Shown here: positions 37,111 to 46,088 of the stretch, one piece after another | Numbering within the stretch: the first letter of the stretch is position 1 | How the letters are laid out: every line of letters begins with the position of its first letter | From: Fibrivirga algicola | GTDB taxonomy: Bacteria; Bacteroidota; Bacteroidia; Cytophagales; Spirosomataceae | Assembly (NCBI RefSeq): GCF_011742925.1 | Contig: NZ_WAEL01000009.1 | Location: 186,001 to 250,000, forward strand | Direction of reading: 5' to 3' | Length of the DNA: 64,000 nt | Position numbers and translations under genes: made by a program | Notes under the pieces: model-generated | The model's database searches: none | What the model saw: only the letters and a program-made list of their open reading frames with translations | Told to the model about the DNA's origin: nothing

Positions 37111-39144
37111 ATGCGTGGAGGTATGTCTAAGGTCTACTATTTAGTAGTAGGCCTTTTTTTCGTTGCCAATTTATCTGCTTTCTGTCAGAATCAGCAGCTG
37201 GCTGATAGCCTTGCCGTTATTTATCAGAAGAACACGCTGGAGGGCACTGCGAGGTTGGACCTGCTTCGGAAGTTAGCCTTCAATGAAGTAAAAGATTTAG
37301 CCAGAGCACTTCGGTATGCCGAAGAACTGATTCGTCTAGCCCGACAGGCGGGCAACTACCCGTCACTCCATAGTGGCTATCTGCAAAAGGGCAACAAAAA
37401 GAGATTGCTCGGAAATTTAGATGAAGCACTCGAGGCCTACATCAAAAGCGCCGAAGCCGCAAAAAAGACGGCCTACTCGCTGGGCGAAGGAACGGCCTAC
37501 ATGGCAATTGCTGATCTGTACTCAATTTCAGGCAATCATGCCAATGCGATGACGTACTATGATAAAGCAATTGCTATACTCAAAAATGCTGATAATTCAG
37601 TGTTGCTGGGTTCCGCTTTTTTAAATGCCGGCGATGAATACCTTAGTCATAAAAATTATAAGTCAGCGCTACTCTATTTCAGCGAATCTGGAAAAATTTT
37701 TGACAAGGCTAATTATAAAATTGGTAAAGCTTACAATCTGGGTAATATAGGTATGGTCTATGCCAATACCGGAAAAAATGAACTGGCTGAAAAAAATATT
37801 AATGAGGCAATTCAATTACTGGAGGAATTAAAAGATGTTTATCCCATCTCTGTTTACTTACTGTCGATGGCTGATATTTATCTGGATAAAGGGCACCAGT
37901 CGGTGGCATTAACTTATGCGCAAAGAAGCCTGACATTAGCACAGCGGTATGGCTTAAAACAGCAGATTAGTGATGCTAATCTGAAACTCTCAAAAATATA
38001 TGAGACAGCCGGCGATTCAGGCAGATCACTTGCTTATTATAAGCGCCACATAGTGTACCGGGATAGTGTTAATAATGTTAAGTCTATTCAGAAGATGGCT
38101 GACCTTCGGACTGATTATGAAATTGCGCAAAAACAGGTGGAGGTAGACCTGCTAAACCAGGAGAAAAAAAATCAGCGCATTATCCTCATTTCTTTATTTA
38201 TTATTCTTGGCTTGGGTGCAATCATATTGGTCACCTTATATCGGTATAATAATGCTCTGAAGCGACAAAAAGCCGAGATTGATCGAAAAAGCAGTCAATT
38301 GGAGACTTCATTGACCGATCTGCGCACTACTCAAACGCAACTGGTTCAACGCGAGAAGATGGCCAGTCTAGGGGAGTTGACGGCTGGTATCGCTCATGAA
38401 ATTCAAAATCCGTTGAATTTCGTCACCAATTTTTCTGACCTCTCCACTGACCTGCTCGATGAACTGAAAGAGGAAGCGCTGGCCAATCGGACCGACGACG
38501 TATTGGCAATTGCCAACGACCTTAGCCTTAATCTGGCTAAGATTGCTCATCATGGCGGGCGCGCGTCGGCTATCGTACGGGGTATGCTGGAGCATTCCCG
38601 TAGCAGTACGGGCGAGCAACGCCCTACCGATTTAAACGCCCTGGCCAATGAGTATCTTAAGATTGCCTATCACGGGCTATTGGTAAAAGATAATGACTTC
38701 GCTTGTGAATTAGTAAAGGAGTTCGACCCCGACTTGCCTCAGCTAAGTATAGTGCCGCAGGAAATCGGCCGGGTTTTATTGAACCTGTACACGAACGCGT
38801 TCTATGCCGTTCAGCAGCAGCGTCGCGCACTACAAGCTAAGCCATCAGGTGAACTGACTCCTTATCAGTGCATATTAACCATCAAATCGATGCGGATAAA
38901 TGGGTATGTCCAGCTTCGGGTGGGCGACAACGGTACAGGCATCCCCGAGCCCATTAGAGCCAAGATATTTCAGCCCTTTTTTACCACCAAGCCAACGGGG
39001 GAAGGTACAGGGTTAGGACTGAGCTTGAGCTATGACATTATCACAAAAGGGCATGGCGGCGACTTAATGGTAAATAGTCAGGAAGGGAAGGGCTCAGAGT
39101 TTATAATCCAGTTGCCCATCACCACCCCTGGTACGCAGAGTTAG
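37111..39144 (+). CDS. TPR-containing sensor histidine kinase
   Basis: 677 residues; a second ATG at 37123 is possible and gives a tighter signal peptide (to about 24). The periplasmic part (about 30-340) consists of TPR repeats (for example ANAMTYYDKAIAILK, YKSALLYFSESGKIFDKANY). A membrane span (about 350-372), a coiled coil and a transmitter follow, with H429 in [13 protein letters not shown] box [25 protein letters not shown] and [12 protein letters not shown]. The transmitter is nearly the same as in the kinase at 14557. There is no adjacent response regulator. The sensor half is clearly more AT-rich than the transmitter half, suggesting a domain swap or faster drift. Confidence 0.9.
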   Translation: MRGGMSKVYYLVVGLFFVANLSAFCQNQQLADSLAVIYQKNTLEGTARLDLLRKLAFNEVKDLARALRYAEELIRLARQAGNYPSLHSGYLQKGNKKRLLGNLDEALEAYIKSAEAAKKTAYSLGEGTAYMAIADLYSISGNHANAMTYYDKAIAILKNADNSVLLGSAFLNAGDEYLSHKNYKSALLYFSESGKIFDKANYKIGKAYNLGNIGMVYANTGKNELAEKNINEAIQLLEELKDVYPISVYLLSMADIYLDKGHQSVALTYAQRSLTLAQRYGLKQQISDANLKLSKIYETAGDSGRSLAYYKRHIVYRDSVNNVKSIQKMADLRTDYEIAQKQVEVDLLNQEKKNQRIILISLFIILGLGAIILVTLYRYNNALKRQKAEIDRKSSQLETSLTDLRTTQTQLVQREKMASLGELTAGIAHEIQNPLNFVTNFSDLSTDLLDELKEEALANRTDDVLAIANDLSLNLAKIAHHGGRASAIVRGMLEHSRSSTGEQRPTDLNALANEYLKIAYHGLLVKDNDFACELVKEFDPDLPQLSIVPQEIGRVLLNLYTNAFYAVQQQRRALQAKPSGELTPYQCILTIKSMRINGYVQLRVGDNGTGIPEPIRAKIFQPFFTTKPTGEGTGLGLSLSYDIITKGHGGDLMVNSQEGKGSEFIIQLPITTPGTQS

Positions 39145-39239
39145 CCGCCGCCATTAATTGTCAATCCAGTAGGATAAGGATCAGACCATCCGCCAGATCG
39201 TCCCCTAGCCCGCAGGGATTTTCTGCCTGCTTCTGCGTT

Positions 39240-40211
39240 CTAGGTCAAACGTACGCCGATTCGACCGCTGAGCGACCTGCCGGGTTCGAGAATTGTCAGG
39301 CCCTGTCCGTTGTTGAACGCATTCACGTTGGCCGTCTGTGGCTCAATAGCGATGCTGTCGCGGCGGGCGGGCGTGTACACGACCACGTACCCCAGCGAAT
39401 CGCTCTGAGTAACTTCGAGTGCTACATCTTCGTCGGGCCACTGCAACACCGTCTTGGCTTCCTGTTGCCCGTTTACGTCTGTGAAGCTGGCAACCCAGGG
39501 GGTATCCAGTTCCACTTCCTTCAGGCTGAACGTACCCATCCGGTTGGCGGGGGCGGGTTTGGTGCCGTTAGCGATCATGTGTTCATCGAGCGTGATTTCC
39601 GTTTTGGTTGGCAGCGTGAGCGTCAGGTTATCGGTATCGGCATTGTTCAGCGTAAAGTAGGGGTGCCAACCAAACGCTGCCGGGGAGCGGGTTGTGCCGG
39701 CGTTCAGGGCGTCGAACGTCAGGGTAAGGCCCTGCGCCGAAAGGGTATAGCTGACCGTCAGTTTAAACGGAAAGGGATAGCCGGGTACGTCACCTTCATA
39801 CACATACATGATCGTCAGCGAGGCATGGTCGGGCGTTGCTTCGTGCCTGACCACCTGAAATGGTTTTGGATGTACAAACCCATGCAACGCATTGTCGCGC
39901 ATGGCCTCGTTCATAGGCAGGGCATAATCTTCGCCATCAAACCGGTAGATACCGTGGTGCACGCGACTCGGAAAGGGGTACAGCAGGGCGCTGGCGTATG
40001 TTTCGTCGGCCAACAGCGCCTGAGCCGAGCCGGGGCTGTTGATCAATGTATAGCGGCTATCGCCTTTGCGAAGCACCAATTGCCGCAGAATGCCGCCAAA
40101 AGAAGGCAAAATCGTGGCCCATTCACCTGTTTCGGTGTTGGCAAGGATATAATCAGTTAACGTTTCGGCGCCTTCGAGGGGCTCAAGCGAGCGGGTTTCA
40201 ATCGTGAACAT
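39240..40211 (-). CDS. Aldose 1-epimerase (galactose mutarotase) family protein
   Basis: 323 residues from the ATG at 40211 (MFTIETRSLEPLEG); a TTG six codons earlier is less likely. Family marks are FPSRVHHGIYRFDG with the substrate Arg at 83, the catalytic-site H110 in NALHGFVH, H183 in FGWHPYFTL, and the C-terminal AIEPQTANVNAFN with the base Glu. The enzyme interconverts alpha and beta anomers of free sugars and is cytoplasmic here, with no signal peptide. It lies on the minus strand after the OmpA-PD40 gene (187 bases apart) and converges with the TPR kinase. Confidence 0.9.
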   Translation of the reverse strand: MFTIETRSLEPLEGAETLTDYILANTETGEWATILPSFGGILRQLVLRKGDSRYTLINSPGSAQALLADETYASALLYPFPSRVHHGIYRFDGEDYALPMNEAMRDNALHGFVHPKPFQVVRHEATPDHASLTIMYVYEGDVPGYPFPFKLTVSYTLSAQGLTLTFDALNAGTTRSPAAFGWHPYFTLNNADTDNLTLTLPTKTEITLDEHMIANGTKPAPANRMGTFSLKEVELDTPWVASFTDVNGQQEAKTVLQWPDEDVALEVTQSDSLGYVVVYTPARRDSIAIEPQTANVNAFNNGQGLTILEPGRSLSGRIGVRLT

Positions 40212-40398
40212 GCTGGTGAATTTGGGCAAAAGCTCCTTACAAAAGCCGCAAAGTAGGCAGGTTGTTCACAAAACTTACCTGTTCTACCCGTTGAAATGAT
40301 AGTACGGGTAATACTTTTTACGCACCAGATCAGCCGTTCAGGAAGGGATGCCAACACCTCGGATGGCACCAAATCCTGCTTGGTTAGTAGCAACGAAG

Positions 40399-42378
40399 TT
40401 AGAGAATCCGCCATTCGATGCGGCGATTACGTTGCCTGGCCTCGTCGGTAGTCCCCTTCACGGCAGGTCGGGTTTTTCCGTAGCCAATGGCCTTTAAACG
40501 GGTGGGAGCTACACCCATCCGAACCAGGTAGTCGACAACCGTCTGTGCCCGTTTTCGTGACAGGTCCAGGTTGGCAGCGGGGTCGCCCCGGTCATCCGTG
40601 TGGCCAGCGATCTCTATCCGGACGGAAGGATTTACCTTCATAAACTCCGCCAGACGTTCCAGTTCAGTCTGTGATTTGCCCGACAGTTCGTACTGAGCGT
40701 ATTCAAAGAAAAGGTTATTCAAGACTTCTTTGCTGGTTAGGCTGATAGGTTCCAGACCGGCATCGAGCGAAACGCCTAATCCCATCCCCGTTTCGGTGGA
40801 CGTTTTGTCGGTATAGTTGAACGACAGGCTTTTGAACAGGTAGCCCGGCGCGCTGACGTATAAGGCATACTCGCCCCCCGCCGGTAACACAGCTATATAC
40901 TGACCGGTTTGAGCGTCAGATGAAATTCGGGATATCGATTGATTTGTGCGTACGTCGATCAGGTCGAGGGTGGCACTGATGGGCTTGCTGGTGCGGGCAT
41001 CAGTGACCAGGCCTTTCAGGTAGTTGACAGGACGTACCTGCTCGCGCAACGTAGCGGGCAAGTCGAAGGTGTAAATCCGCGACTTTTGCGATACGCCCTC
41101 TTTTTGTTCCTCAAACGAGTAATACGCTTTGGCGCCACTGGCCGATACAAACAGCGACGCCTGATCTTCCGACGTGTTGATCGGATACCCTAAATTCATA
41201 GGGGTAGTCCAGCCGGTTTTAACGCTATCGGGTCTGAAACGGCTCAGAAACAGATCATATCCACCCAGCCCGATATGCCCCTCCGAGGCAAAAAACAGGG
41301 CTTGCCCATTAGCATGCAGGAAAGGAGACGCTTCGTTTAAGGTCGTATTTACGGGTTTGCCCAGATTCACCGGCTCCGTCCAATTGCCGCTGGCATCGCG
41401 GGTGCTACGCCAGATGTCGCGCTGCCCCAGCCCGCCGGGTCTGTTCGAGACAAAGTACAGTTGCCGCCCGTCGGCCGACAGGCTCGGTTGCGATTCGTAG
41501 TCGCGGGTGTTAATCGTGGGGCCAAGGTTCTGCGGAGTGCTCCAGGCATCGCCGGTTTTCTGGCTGCTGTATAAATCACAACTGCCGAAACCCTGTCGCA
41601 CGCCGCTTTGGCAGGCGGTAAATACCAGCAACCGCCCGTCGGCCGAGAGGCTGGCCGTACCTTCATTGTCGGCCGTATTGATCCTGGCTGATAATGTAAC
41701 CGGTGTTTGCCAACCCCCTTCGGGCGACCAGGAGGCCGTCATCAGGTCTTCGTCGCCTTCCGGTTTCAGCATCGTGAATACCAGTGTCTGCTCGTCGGCG
41801 GTGAGCACCGGAAAATACTGCGATTCGCCAATCTTCAGTGATTCCGACAGTGGTTTGGGGCTTACCGAAACCGGGTGCTGAACGGCTTCCTGTCCGTAGC
41901 GGGCAGTGGCCAGCGATCGCTGCACCTGCTTTGCCTTGGCCGATTCCGGTGCGAAATACTTTAGAAACGTTTCAAGCATCGGGATGGCTTCGCTGTACCG
42001 ACCCAGTTTCAGTAGAATCTGCGCCGACCCCTGATACGCTGCTGCTGCGGCACCGGTTGCCGCCCCCGGCTCAGTGGTCGGCTGATTACCAAGCAGGGCG
42101 ATACCGGCCCGGTAGGCTTTCAGAGCCAGTTCGGGGCGTCGGGTAAACTCGTAGGCCTGCCCCATCCGCACGTGTGCATCCAGAAAACCAGGGGTTTCTT
42201 TCAGTGCCTGCTCGAAAAATGGAATCGATTCGGCCGCTTTGCGCTCGTTGAACAGCTTGATTCCCTGCGTGTACAACTCAACCGCCTTCTTTGATTGGGC
42301 CTGTGCAGAAAAAATTTGCACGAAAAATAACGCACACTGAACGAGGGTCAGCGCAACGACGCCGCGGCGTCGCAACAC
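40399..42378 (-). CDS. OmpA family protein with TPR and PD40 propeller
   Basis: 659 residues from a GTG at 42378, which gives a standard signal peptide (LRRRGVVALTLVQ to AQAQS) and begins 11 bases after queE ends. An ATG at 42435 would overlap queE by 46 bases. In order: TPR repeats (about 35-130), WD40-like PD40 repeats (LSADGRLLVFTA, LSADGRQLYFVSNRPGG, LHANGQALFFAS, about 180-430), a carboxypeptidase-regulatory-like beta domain (about 455-545), and an OmpA peptidoglycan-binding domain (EIAGHTDDRGDPAANLDLSRKRA). This PorE-like layout belongs to outer membrane proteins that anchor envelope or gliding/secretion complexes to peptidoglycan. Its exact partner is unknown. Confidence 0.88.
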   Translation of the reverse strand: MLRRRGVVALTLVQCALFFVQIFSAQAQSKKAVELYTQGIKLFNERKAAESIPFFEQALKETPGFLDAHVRMGQAYEFTRRPELALKAYRAGIALLGNQPTTEPGAATGAAAAAYQGSAQILLKLGRYSEAIPMLETFLKYFAPESAKAKQVQRSLATARYGQEAVQHPVSVSPKPLSESLKIGESQYFPVLTADEQTLVFTMLKPEGDEDLMTASWSPEGGWQTPVTLSARINTADNEGTASLSADGRLLVFTACQSGVRQGFGSCDLYSSQKTGDAWSTPQNLGPTINTRDYESQPSLSADGRQLYFVSNRPGGLGQRDIWRSTRDASGNWTEPVNLGKPVNTTLNEASPFLHANGQALFFASEGHIGLGGYDLFLSRFRPDSVKTGWTTPMNLGYPINTSEDQASLFVSASGAKAYYSFEEQKEGVSQKSRIYTFDLPATLREQVRPVNYLKGLVTDARTSKPISATLDLIDVRTNQSISRISSDAQTGQYIAVLPAGGEYALYVSAPGYLFKSLSFNYTDKTSTETGMGLGVSLDAGLEPISLTSKEVLNNLFFEYAQYELSGKSQTELERLAEFMKVNPSVRIEIAGHTDDRGDPAANLDLSRKRAQTVVDYLVRMGVAPTRLKAIGYGKTRPAVKGTTDEARQRNRRIEWRIL

Positions 42379-42389
42379 CGGCCGGTGCG

Positions 42390-43022
42390 TTAGGGAATCT
42401 GCATGAACTTGTGTGTTTGCAGGGAGATTTGCCACTGTGGATTTGCCTTTACATACTCAACGATACGAGGCAGCATTTCGTCTGATCGGCTCCATTCCGG
42501 TTGCAGTAACAACCGGCAATTGGGTCGCAGTTGGGCCACAAACGATTCGGCAAAAGCGAAGTCAGACGCGTTGTAAATAATGACTTTCAACTCATCGGCT
42601 TTCGCGTAAATATCCGGGTTAGGCTGTTTAAATTTCTTGGGTGAAAAACAGATCCAGTCCCACGACCCGCTGACGGCATATACACCTGATGTTTCAATGT
42701 TAGTCTGGAAACCAGCTACTTGCAATGCATTGGTGAGGGTTGTTAAGTCGTGCATAAGTGGTTCGCCCCCCGTAATCACGGCCATACGGCCTGGGTGTGC
42801 CAGTGCCCCGGCCACGATCTGATCAATAGTGAAATGCGGGTGGGCATTCACATCCCACGACTCCTTTACATCGCACCAGTGGCAGCCTACATCGCAACCG
42901 CCAAGGCGAATAAAATAAGCGGCTTTGCCGGAATGGGCTCCCTCACCCTGAAGCGTGTAAAACGCTTCCATAACGGGCAGAGTAGTAGTTGTGGTTAGTT
43001 GTTGCTGCTGTTCGGTACGCAT
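42390..43022 (-). CDS. queE: 7-carboxy-7-deazaguanine synthase
   Basis: 210 residues. A radical SAM enzyme with the cluster motif C43-x3-C47-x2-C50 (CDVGCHWC), preceded by the QueE hallmark MEAFYTLQGEGAHSGKAAYFIRLGGC and followed by the SAM-binding TGGEPLMHD. It converts 6-carboxytetrahydropterin to 7-carboxy-7-deazaguanine in the cytoplasm, a step toward queuosine in tRNA. The threonine- and glutamine-rich first 17 residues are not conserved in the family, so M18 (42971) may be the true start. The other queuosine genes are not in this window. Confidence 0.93.
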   Translation of the reverse strand: MRTEQQQQLTTTTTLPVMEAFYTLQGEGAHSGKAAYFIRLGGCDVGCHWCDVKESWDVNAHPHFTIDQIVAGALAHPGRMAVITGGEPLMHDLTTLTNALQVAGFQTNIETSGVYAVSGSWDWICFSPKKFKQPNPDIYAKADELKVIIYNASDFAFAESFVAQLRPNCRLLLQPEWSRSDEMLPRIVEYVKANPQWQISLQTHKFMQIP

Positions 43023-43172
43023 GGGGCAAAGATACGGCTTTACGACAGGCCGATTTCAGGCATCAACACAGAACAGTAGTCAGTGCGTTCTATTGAACGG
43101 CCAAACATAAATCATACCGTGCTGTTATATCTCTGTTTTTAGTGCAAACTCAACTTTAAAAGAAAAACTGTC

Positions 43173-43415
43173 ATGGGTATCTTAACATCAATCCTTGTAG
43201 GCGCTGTAGCCGGTTGGTTAGCCGACCTCGTATTTAAGCGGTTCTCATTCTCACTGCTCGTCGAAATCCTGCTGGGTATTGCCGGTGGTATTGTCGGAGG
43301 CTATTTCTTCGGGAAATCAGCTGGTCTGCTCGACGCTATCTTAACATCATTTGTTGGTGCCGTTGTGATTCTCGGTATTGCTGCCCTAATCAAGGGGTCG
43401 ACGAGAAGAGCTTAA
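43173..43415 (+). CDS. GlsB/YeaQ/YmgE family stress-response membrane protein
   Basis: 80 residues, almost wholly hydrophobic with three membrane segments rich in glycine (GAVAGWLADLVF, GIAGGIVGGYFFG, FVGAVVILGIAALI). It fits the family once called transglycosylase-associated proteins, which are small inner membrane proteins induced by general stress. The length is typical. It is divergent from queE with 150 bases between the starts, and ends at a strong hairpin. Function remains poorly defined in the family. Confidence 0.88.
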   Translation: MGILTSILVGAVAGWLADLVFKRFSFSLLVEILLGIAGGIVGGYFFGKSAGLLDAILTSFVGAVVILGIAALIKGSTRRA

Positions 43416-43478
43416 GGCTTACCACGTAACGACAGCCTACGGGACAATCTGCGCGTTATCCAATTATACATACAGAGT

Positions 43479-43518
43479 CAACAGCCCGGCGCATGGTATT
43501 TCCAGCGCCGGGCTGTTG
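43479..43518 (+). terminator. GC-rich hairpin after the GlsB-type gene
   Basis: Perfect 14-base arms CAACAGCCCGGCGC (43479-43492) and its complement (43505-43518) around a 12-base loop in which TGG/CCA can add three more pairs. It lies 63 bases after the stop at 43415. There is no long T tail, as in many Bacteroidota terminators. Confidence 0.75.
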
Positions 43519-43683
43519 CATTTCACCCGGCCTGATCAGGTGACGCACCTACGCTCATATGTGAAAAAACGAGTAGTACAAACTGGTTGGCGAGCGGTCA
43601 TTGGTTAGGATAAATCGCACGAAACGGCTTTTATCCGTAGATTCGACCTTCTTCAATACAGACACTTAAACTGAACGTACCTG

Positions 43684-44904
43684 ATGTCGTTGACTACCCG
43701 ACTGCAATTATCGGCCATGATGTTTTTCCAGTTTTTCATCTGGGGAGCCTGGTATGGCCAGGTTACCAAGTACATGGAAAAAAGTATGGGGGCTACAGGC
43801 GTGCAACAAGGCGCCGCTTTCGCCACTTTTTCGCTGGCTATGCTGGTGGCTCCTTTTTTCGTTGGCATGATCGCCGACCGGTATTTCGCCGCCCAGCGCG
43901 TACTCGGAATCCTGAATTTGCTGGGTGCGGCGGTGCTGTATTTTCTCATCGATGTACGCGACCCCGATCAGTTTTTCTGGGCTCTGCTGATCTACTGCAT
44001 CACGTTTGCGCCCACGCTGGCCCTGACCTCGTCGATTGCGATGCAGCAGATGCTTAGCCCCGAGAAGGAGTTTCCGGGTATTCGGGTGCTGGGAACGGTA
44101 GCCTGGATTGTGGTGACCAACATTGTGGGCTACTACGGCTTTGGCGATAAGGTGGCCATTTTTGAGCTGTCGATGTATATGTCGGTGGCACTGGGTATCT
44201 TCTCATTTTTTCTGCCCAATACCCCGCCCAAAGCCACGGGTGGTGCATCGATCAGCCAGATTCTGGGCCTCGATGCGTTTCAACTGTTCAAAGACCGGTC
44301 GTTCGCTATTTTCTTCCTGTCATCGGTGCTGATCTGTATTCCGCTCTCGTTTTATTACGCCATGGCCAACTCGGCCCTGACCGATTCGGGCATGAGTAAC
44401 GTAGAGAACGTGATGTCGTTGGGGCAGGCGTCGGAAGTTATTTTTATGCTGTTGATCCCGTTTGCCTTTACCCGGTTCGGGGTGAAAAACATGCTCATCA
44501 TCGGCCTGATCGCCTGGATCGCGCGGTTCCTGTTCTTCGGCTATGGCAACGCCGACTCGGGCATCTGGATGTTCTACCTAGCCATTATCCTGCACGGCGT
44601 CTGCTATGATTTCTTCTTCGTAACGGGCCAGATCTACACCGACCATAAGGCGGGCGATTCTATTCGTTCGTCGGCGCAGGGCCTGATTTCGCTGGCTACC
44701 TACGGCATCGGCATGAGCATTGGCTCATACCTGTCGGGGTTCGTAAAAGACTGGGCAAAAACGCCAACGGGCATCGATTACACGGCTTTCTGGATGGTCC
44801 CCGCTGCCATTGCCGCCGTTGTGCTGCTCCTCTTTATCTTCCTGTTTACTGATCGGAAAACAACCCAGCCCACGGAAGGCGAGCTGGTAACGGGACCACT
44901 TTAA
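43684..44904 (+). CDS. MFS transporter of the nucleoside:H+ symporter (NupG-like) family
   Basis: 406 residues, twelve membrane segments. The opening LSAMMFFQFFIWGAWYGQV and the APFFVGMIADRYF, FPGIRVLGTVAWI and later HGVCYDFFFVTGQIYTDHKA stretches are typical of the nucleoside:H+ symporter family (NupG/XapB) as found in Bacteroidota. It likely brings nucleosides or related sugars into the cell; the exact substrate is uncertain, since the Bacteroidota branch is little studied. The heptamer-rich sequence AACGTACCTG ends directly at its ATG. It faces the agmatine deiminase gene, and a shared hairpin separates the two. Confidence 0.88.
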   Translation: MSLTTRLQLSAMMFFQFFIWGAWYGQVTKYMEKSMGATGVQQGAAFATFSLAMLVAPFFVGMIADRYFAAQRVLGILNLLGAAVLYFLIDVRDPDQFFWALLIYCITFAPTLALTSSIAMQQMLSPEKEFPGIRVLGTVAWIVVTNIVGYYGFGDKVAIFELSMYMSVALGIFSFFLPNTPPKATGGASISQILGLDAFQLFKDRSFAIFFLSSVLICIPLSFYYAMANSALTDSGMSNVENVMSLGQASEVIFMLLIPFAFTRFGVKNMLIIGLIAWIARFLFFGYGNADSGIWMFYLAIILHGVCYDFFFVTGQIYTDHKAGDSIRSSAQGLISLATYGIGMSIGSYLSGFVKDWAKTPTGIDYTAFWMVPAAIAAVVLLLFIFLFTDRKTTQPTEGELVTGPL

Positions 44905-44912
44905 TCGCGTAA

Positions 44913-44946
44913 TCGGATTCCGTGGATGCTAACCCACGGAATCCGA
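44913..44946. terminator. Bidirectional terminator stem
   Basis: Perfect 13-base arms (44913-44925, TCGGATTCCGTGG, and 44934-44946) with an 8-base loop, between the converging transporter (stop 44904) and agmatine deiminase (stop 44954) genes. The T runs are weak. Confidence 0.75.
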
Positions 44947-44953
44947 GAAAGAA

Positions 44954-46024
44954 CTAAATAGCTGGTTCCTGCTGGCTCAGGCAATGGAAACTGCCGAGGC
45001 CCCAGACAATTTCGGTTGAGTCAATGCCGACGATTTTGCGGTCGGGAAAGCACTGGCCGATGAGGTCAAGAGCAGGCTGATCGTTGGCGCAGCGGAACGT
45101 TGGTACAATTACCGAGCTGTTGGTAATCAGAAAGTTCGCGTACGAGGCGGGCAGTCGCTGGCCATCACTTTCAACCGGGTCGGGCATAGGCAACTCCACA
45201 ATGTTGAGCTGCTTGCCGTTGAGCAGGCGCATCTGCCGAAGTTCGTGGTGAATCTCCTGCAAAGGGGCATAGTTCGCGTCGTTGGGGTTGTGCTCGATGG
45301 CGGCAATGACCGTGTCTTCGTTCACAAACCGAACCGTATCGTCGATATGACCGTCGGTATCATCGCCTACGATACCATCTTCCACCCACAACACCTGCTG
45401 AACGCCATAATAGTCGCAGAGGTACTGCTCAATCTGCGCCTGCGACAGGTTTGGGTTGCGGTTTTTATTGAGCAGACAGGCCCGGCTGGTCAGGACCGTA
45501 CCGGCACCGTTGAATTCCACAGAGCCGCCCTCCATTACAATGCCGGGCGTTACATACTCCAGCTTGCGGTAGTGAGCAATGGCTGTAGGCAGCAGGTCGT
45601 CGCGATCGTAAGGCGGGTACTTGCCCCCCCACGCGTTGTAGCCCCAGTTGACGATCATCCGCTCTTTTTTAGCCGGATTGATCAGAAACGCCGGACCATG
45701 GTCGCGGCACCATGAATCGTTGGTCGGGAAGGGCAGGAGGGTGATGCGGTCCATGTTGGCTCCGGCCATGAGCAGCCGCATTTTGGCTTGCTGAATCACC
45801 AGTTCGTTATGCGCGTTGATGCATACCTGCTCGCTTTCCGAAATGGCCATGATGAATTCGAGGTAAGCGGGCATCATACGTTCGAGCCGCTCTTTTGTCC
45901 ACGACGCTTCGGTATGCGGCCAGGTGAGCCAGGTAGCTACATGCGGATGCCATTCGGCAGGAAAAAAAAAGCCTTGTTGAGCCGGTGTAAGTACCGCTGA
46001 ATCTATTTCGGATGCGACAGACAT
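44954..46024 (-). CDS. Agmatine deiminase / peptidylarginine deiminase-like protein
   Basis: 356 residues of the guanidine-modifying superfamily, PAD_porph type. The catalytic set is intact: nucleophile C348 near the C-terminus in GSFHCLSQQEPA, His in DTDGHIDDTVRF, acidic residues in GSVEFNGAG and NDSWCRDHGPAF. The substrate is probably agmatine, giving N-carbamoylputrescine for polyamine synthesis. There is no signal peptide, which argues against the secreted peptidylarginine deiminase role known in Porphyromonas. N-carbamoylputrescine amidase, the usual neighbour, is not in the window. It starts 64 bases from the divergent leucine-rich-repeat gene. Confidence 0.9.
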   Translation of the reverse strand: MSVASEIDSAVLTPAQQGFFFPAEWHPHVATWLTWPHTEASWTKERLERMMPAYLEFIMAISESEQVCINAHNELVIQQAKMRLLMAGANMDRITLLPFPTNDSWCRDHGPAFLINPAKKERMIVNWGYNAWGGKYPPYDRDDLLPTAIAHYRKLEYVTPGIVMEGGSVEFNGAGTVLTSRACLLNKNRNPNLSQAQIEQYLCDYYGVQQVLWVEDGIVGDDTDGHIDDTVRFVNEDTVIAAIEHNPNDANYAPLQEIHHELRQMRLLNGKQLNIVELPMPDPVESDGQRLPASYANFLITNSSVIVPTFRCANDQPALDLIGQCFPDRKIVGIDSTEIVWGLGSFHCLSQQEPAI

Positions 46025-46088
46025 TAGGTTGGTTATTCGTTGAAATCGTTACTTAAATTGCTTCGTTTACCAGCGATCACACAAAGCT

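Noticed and set aside
43027-43034. Perfect minus-strand TATCTTTG box just upstream of queE
   Set aside because: No TTG element at a suitable distance upstream, and the box would place the transcription start on the annotated ATG; it would only make sense if M18 is the real start.
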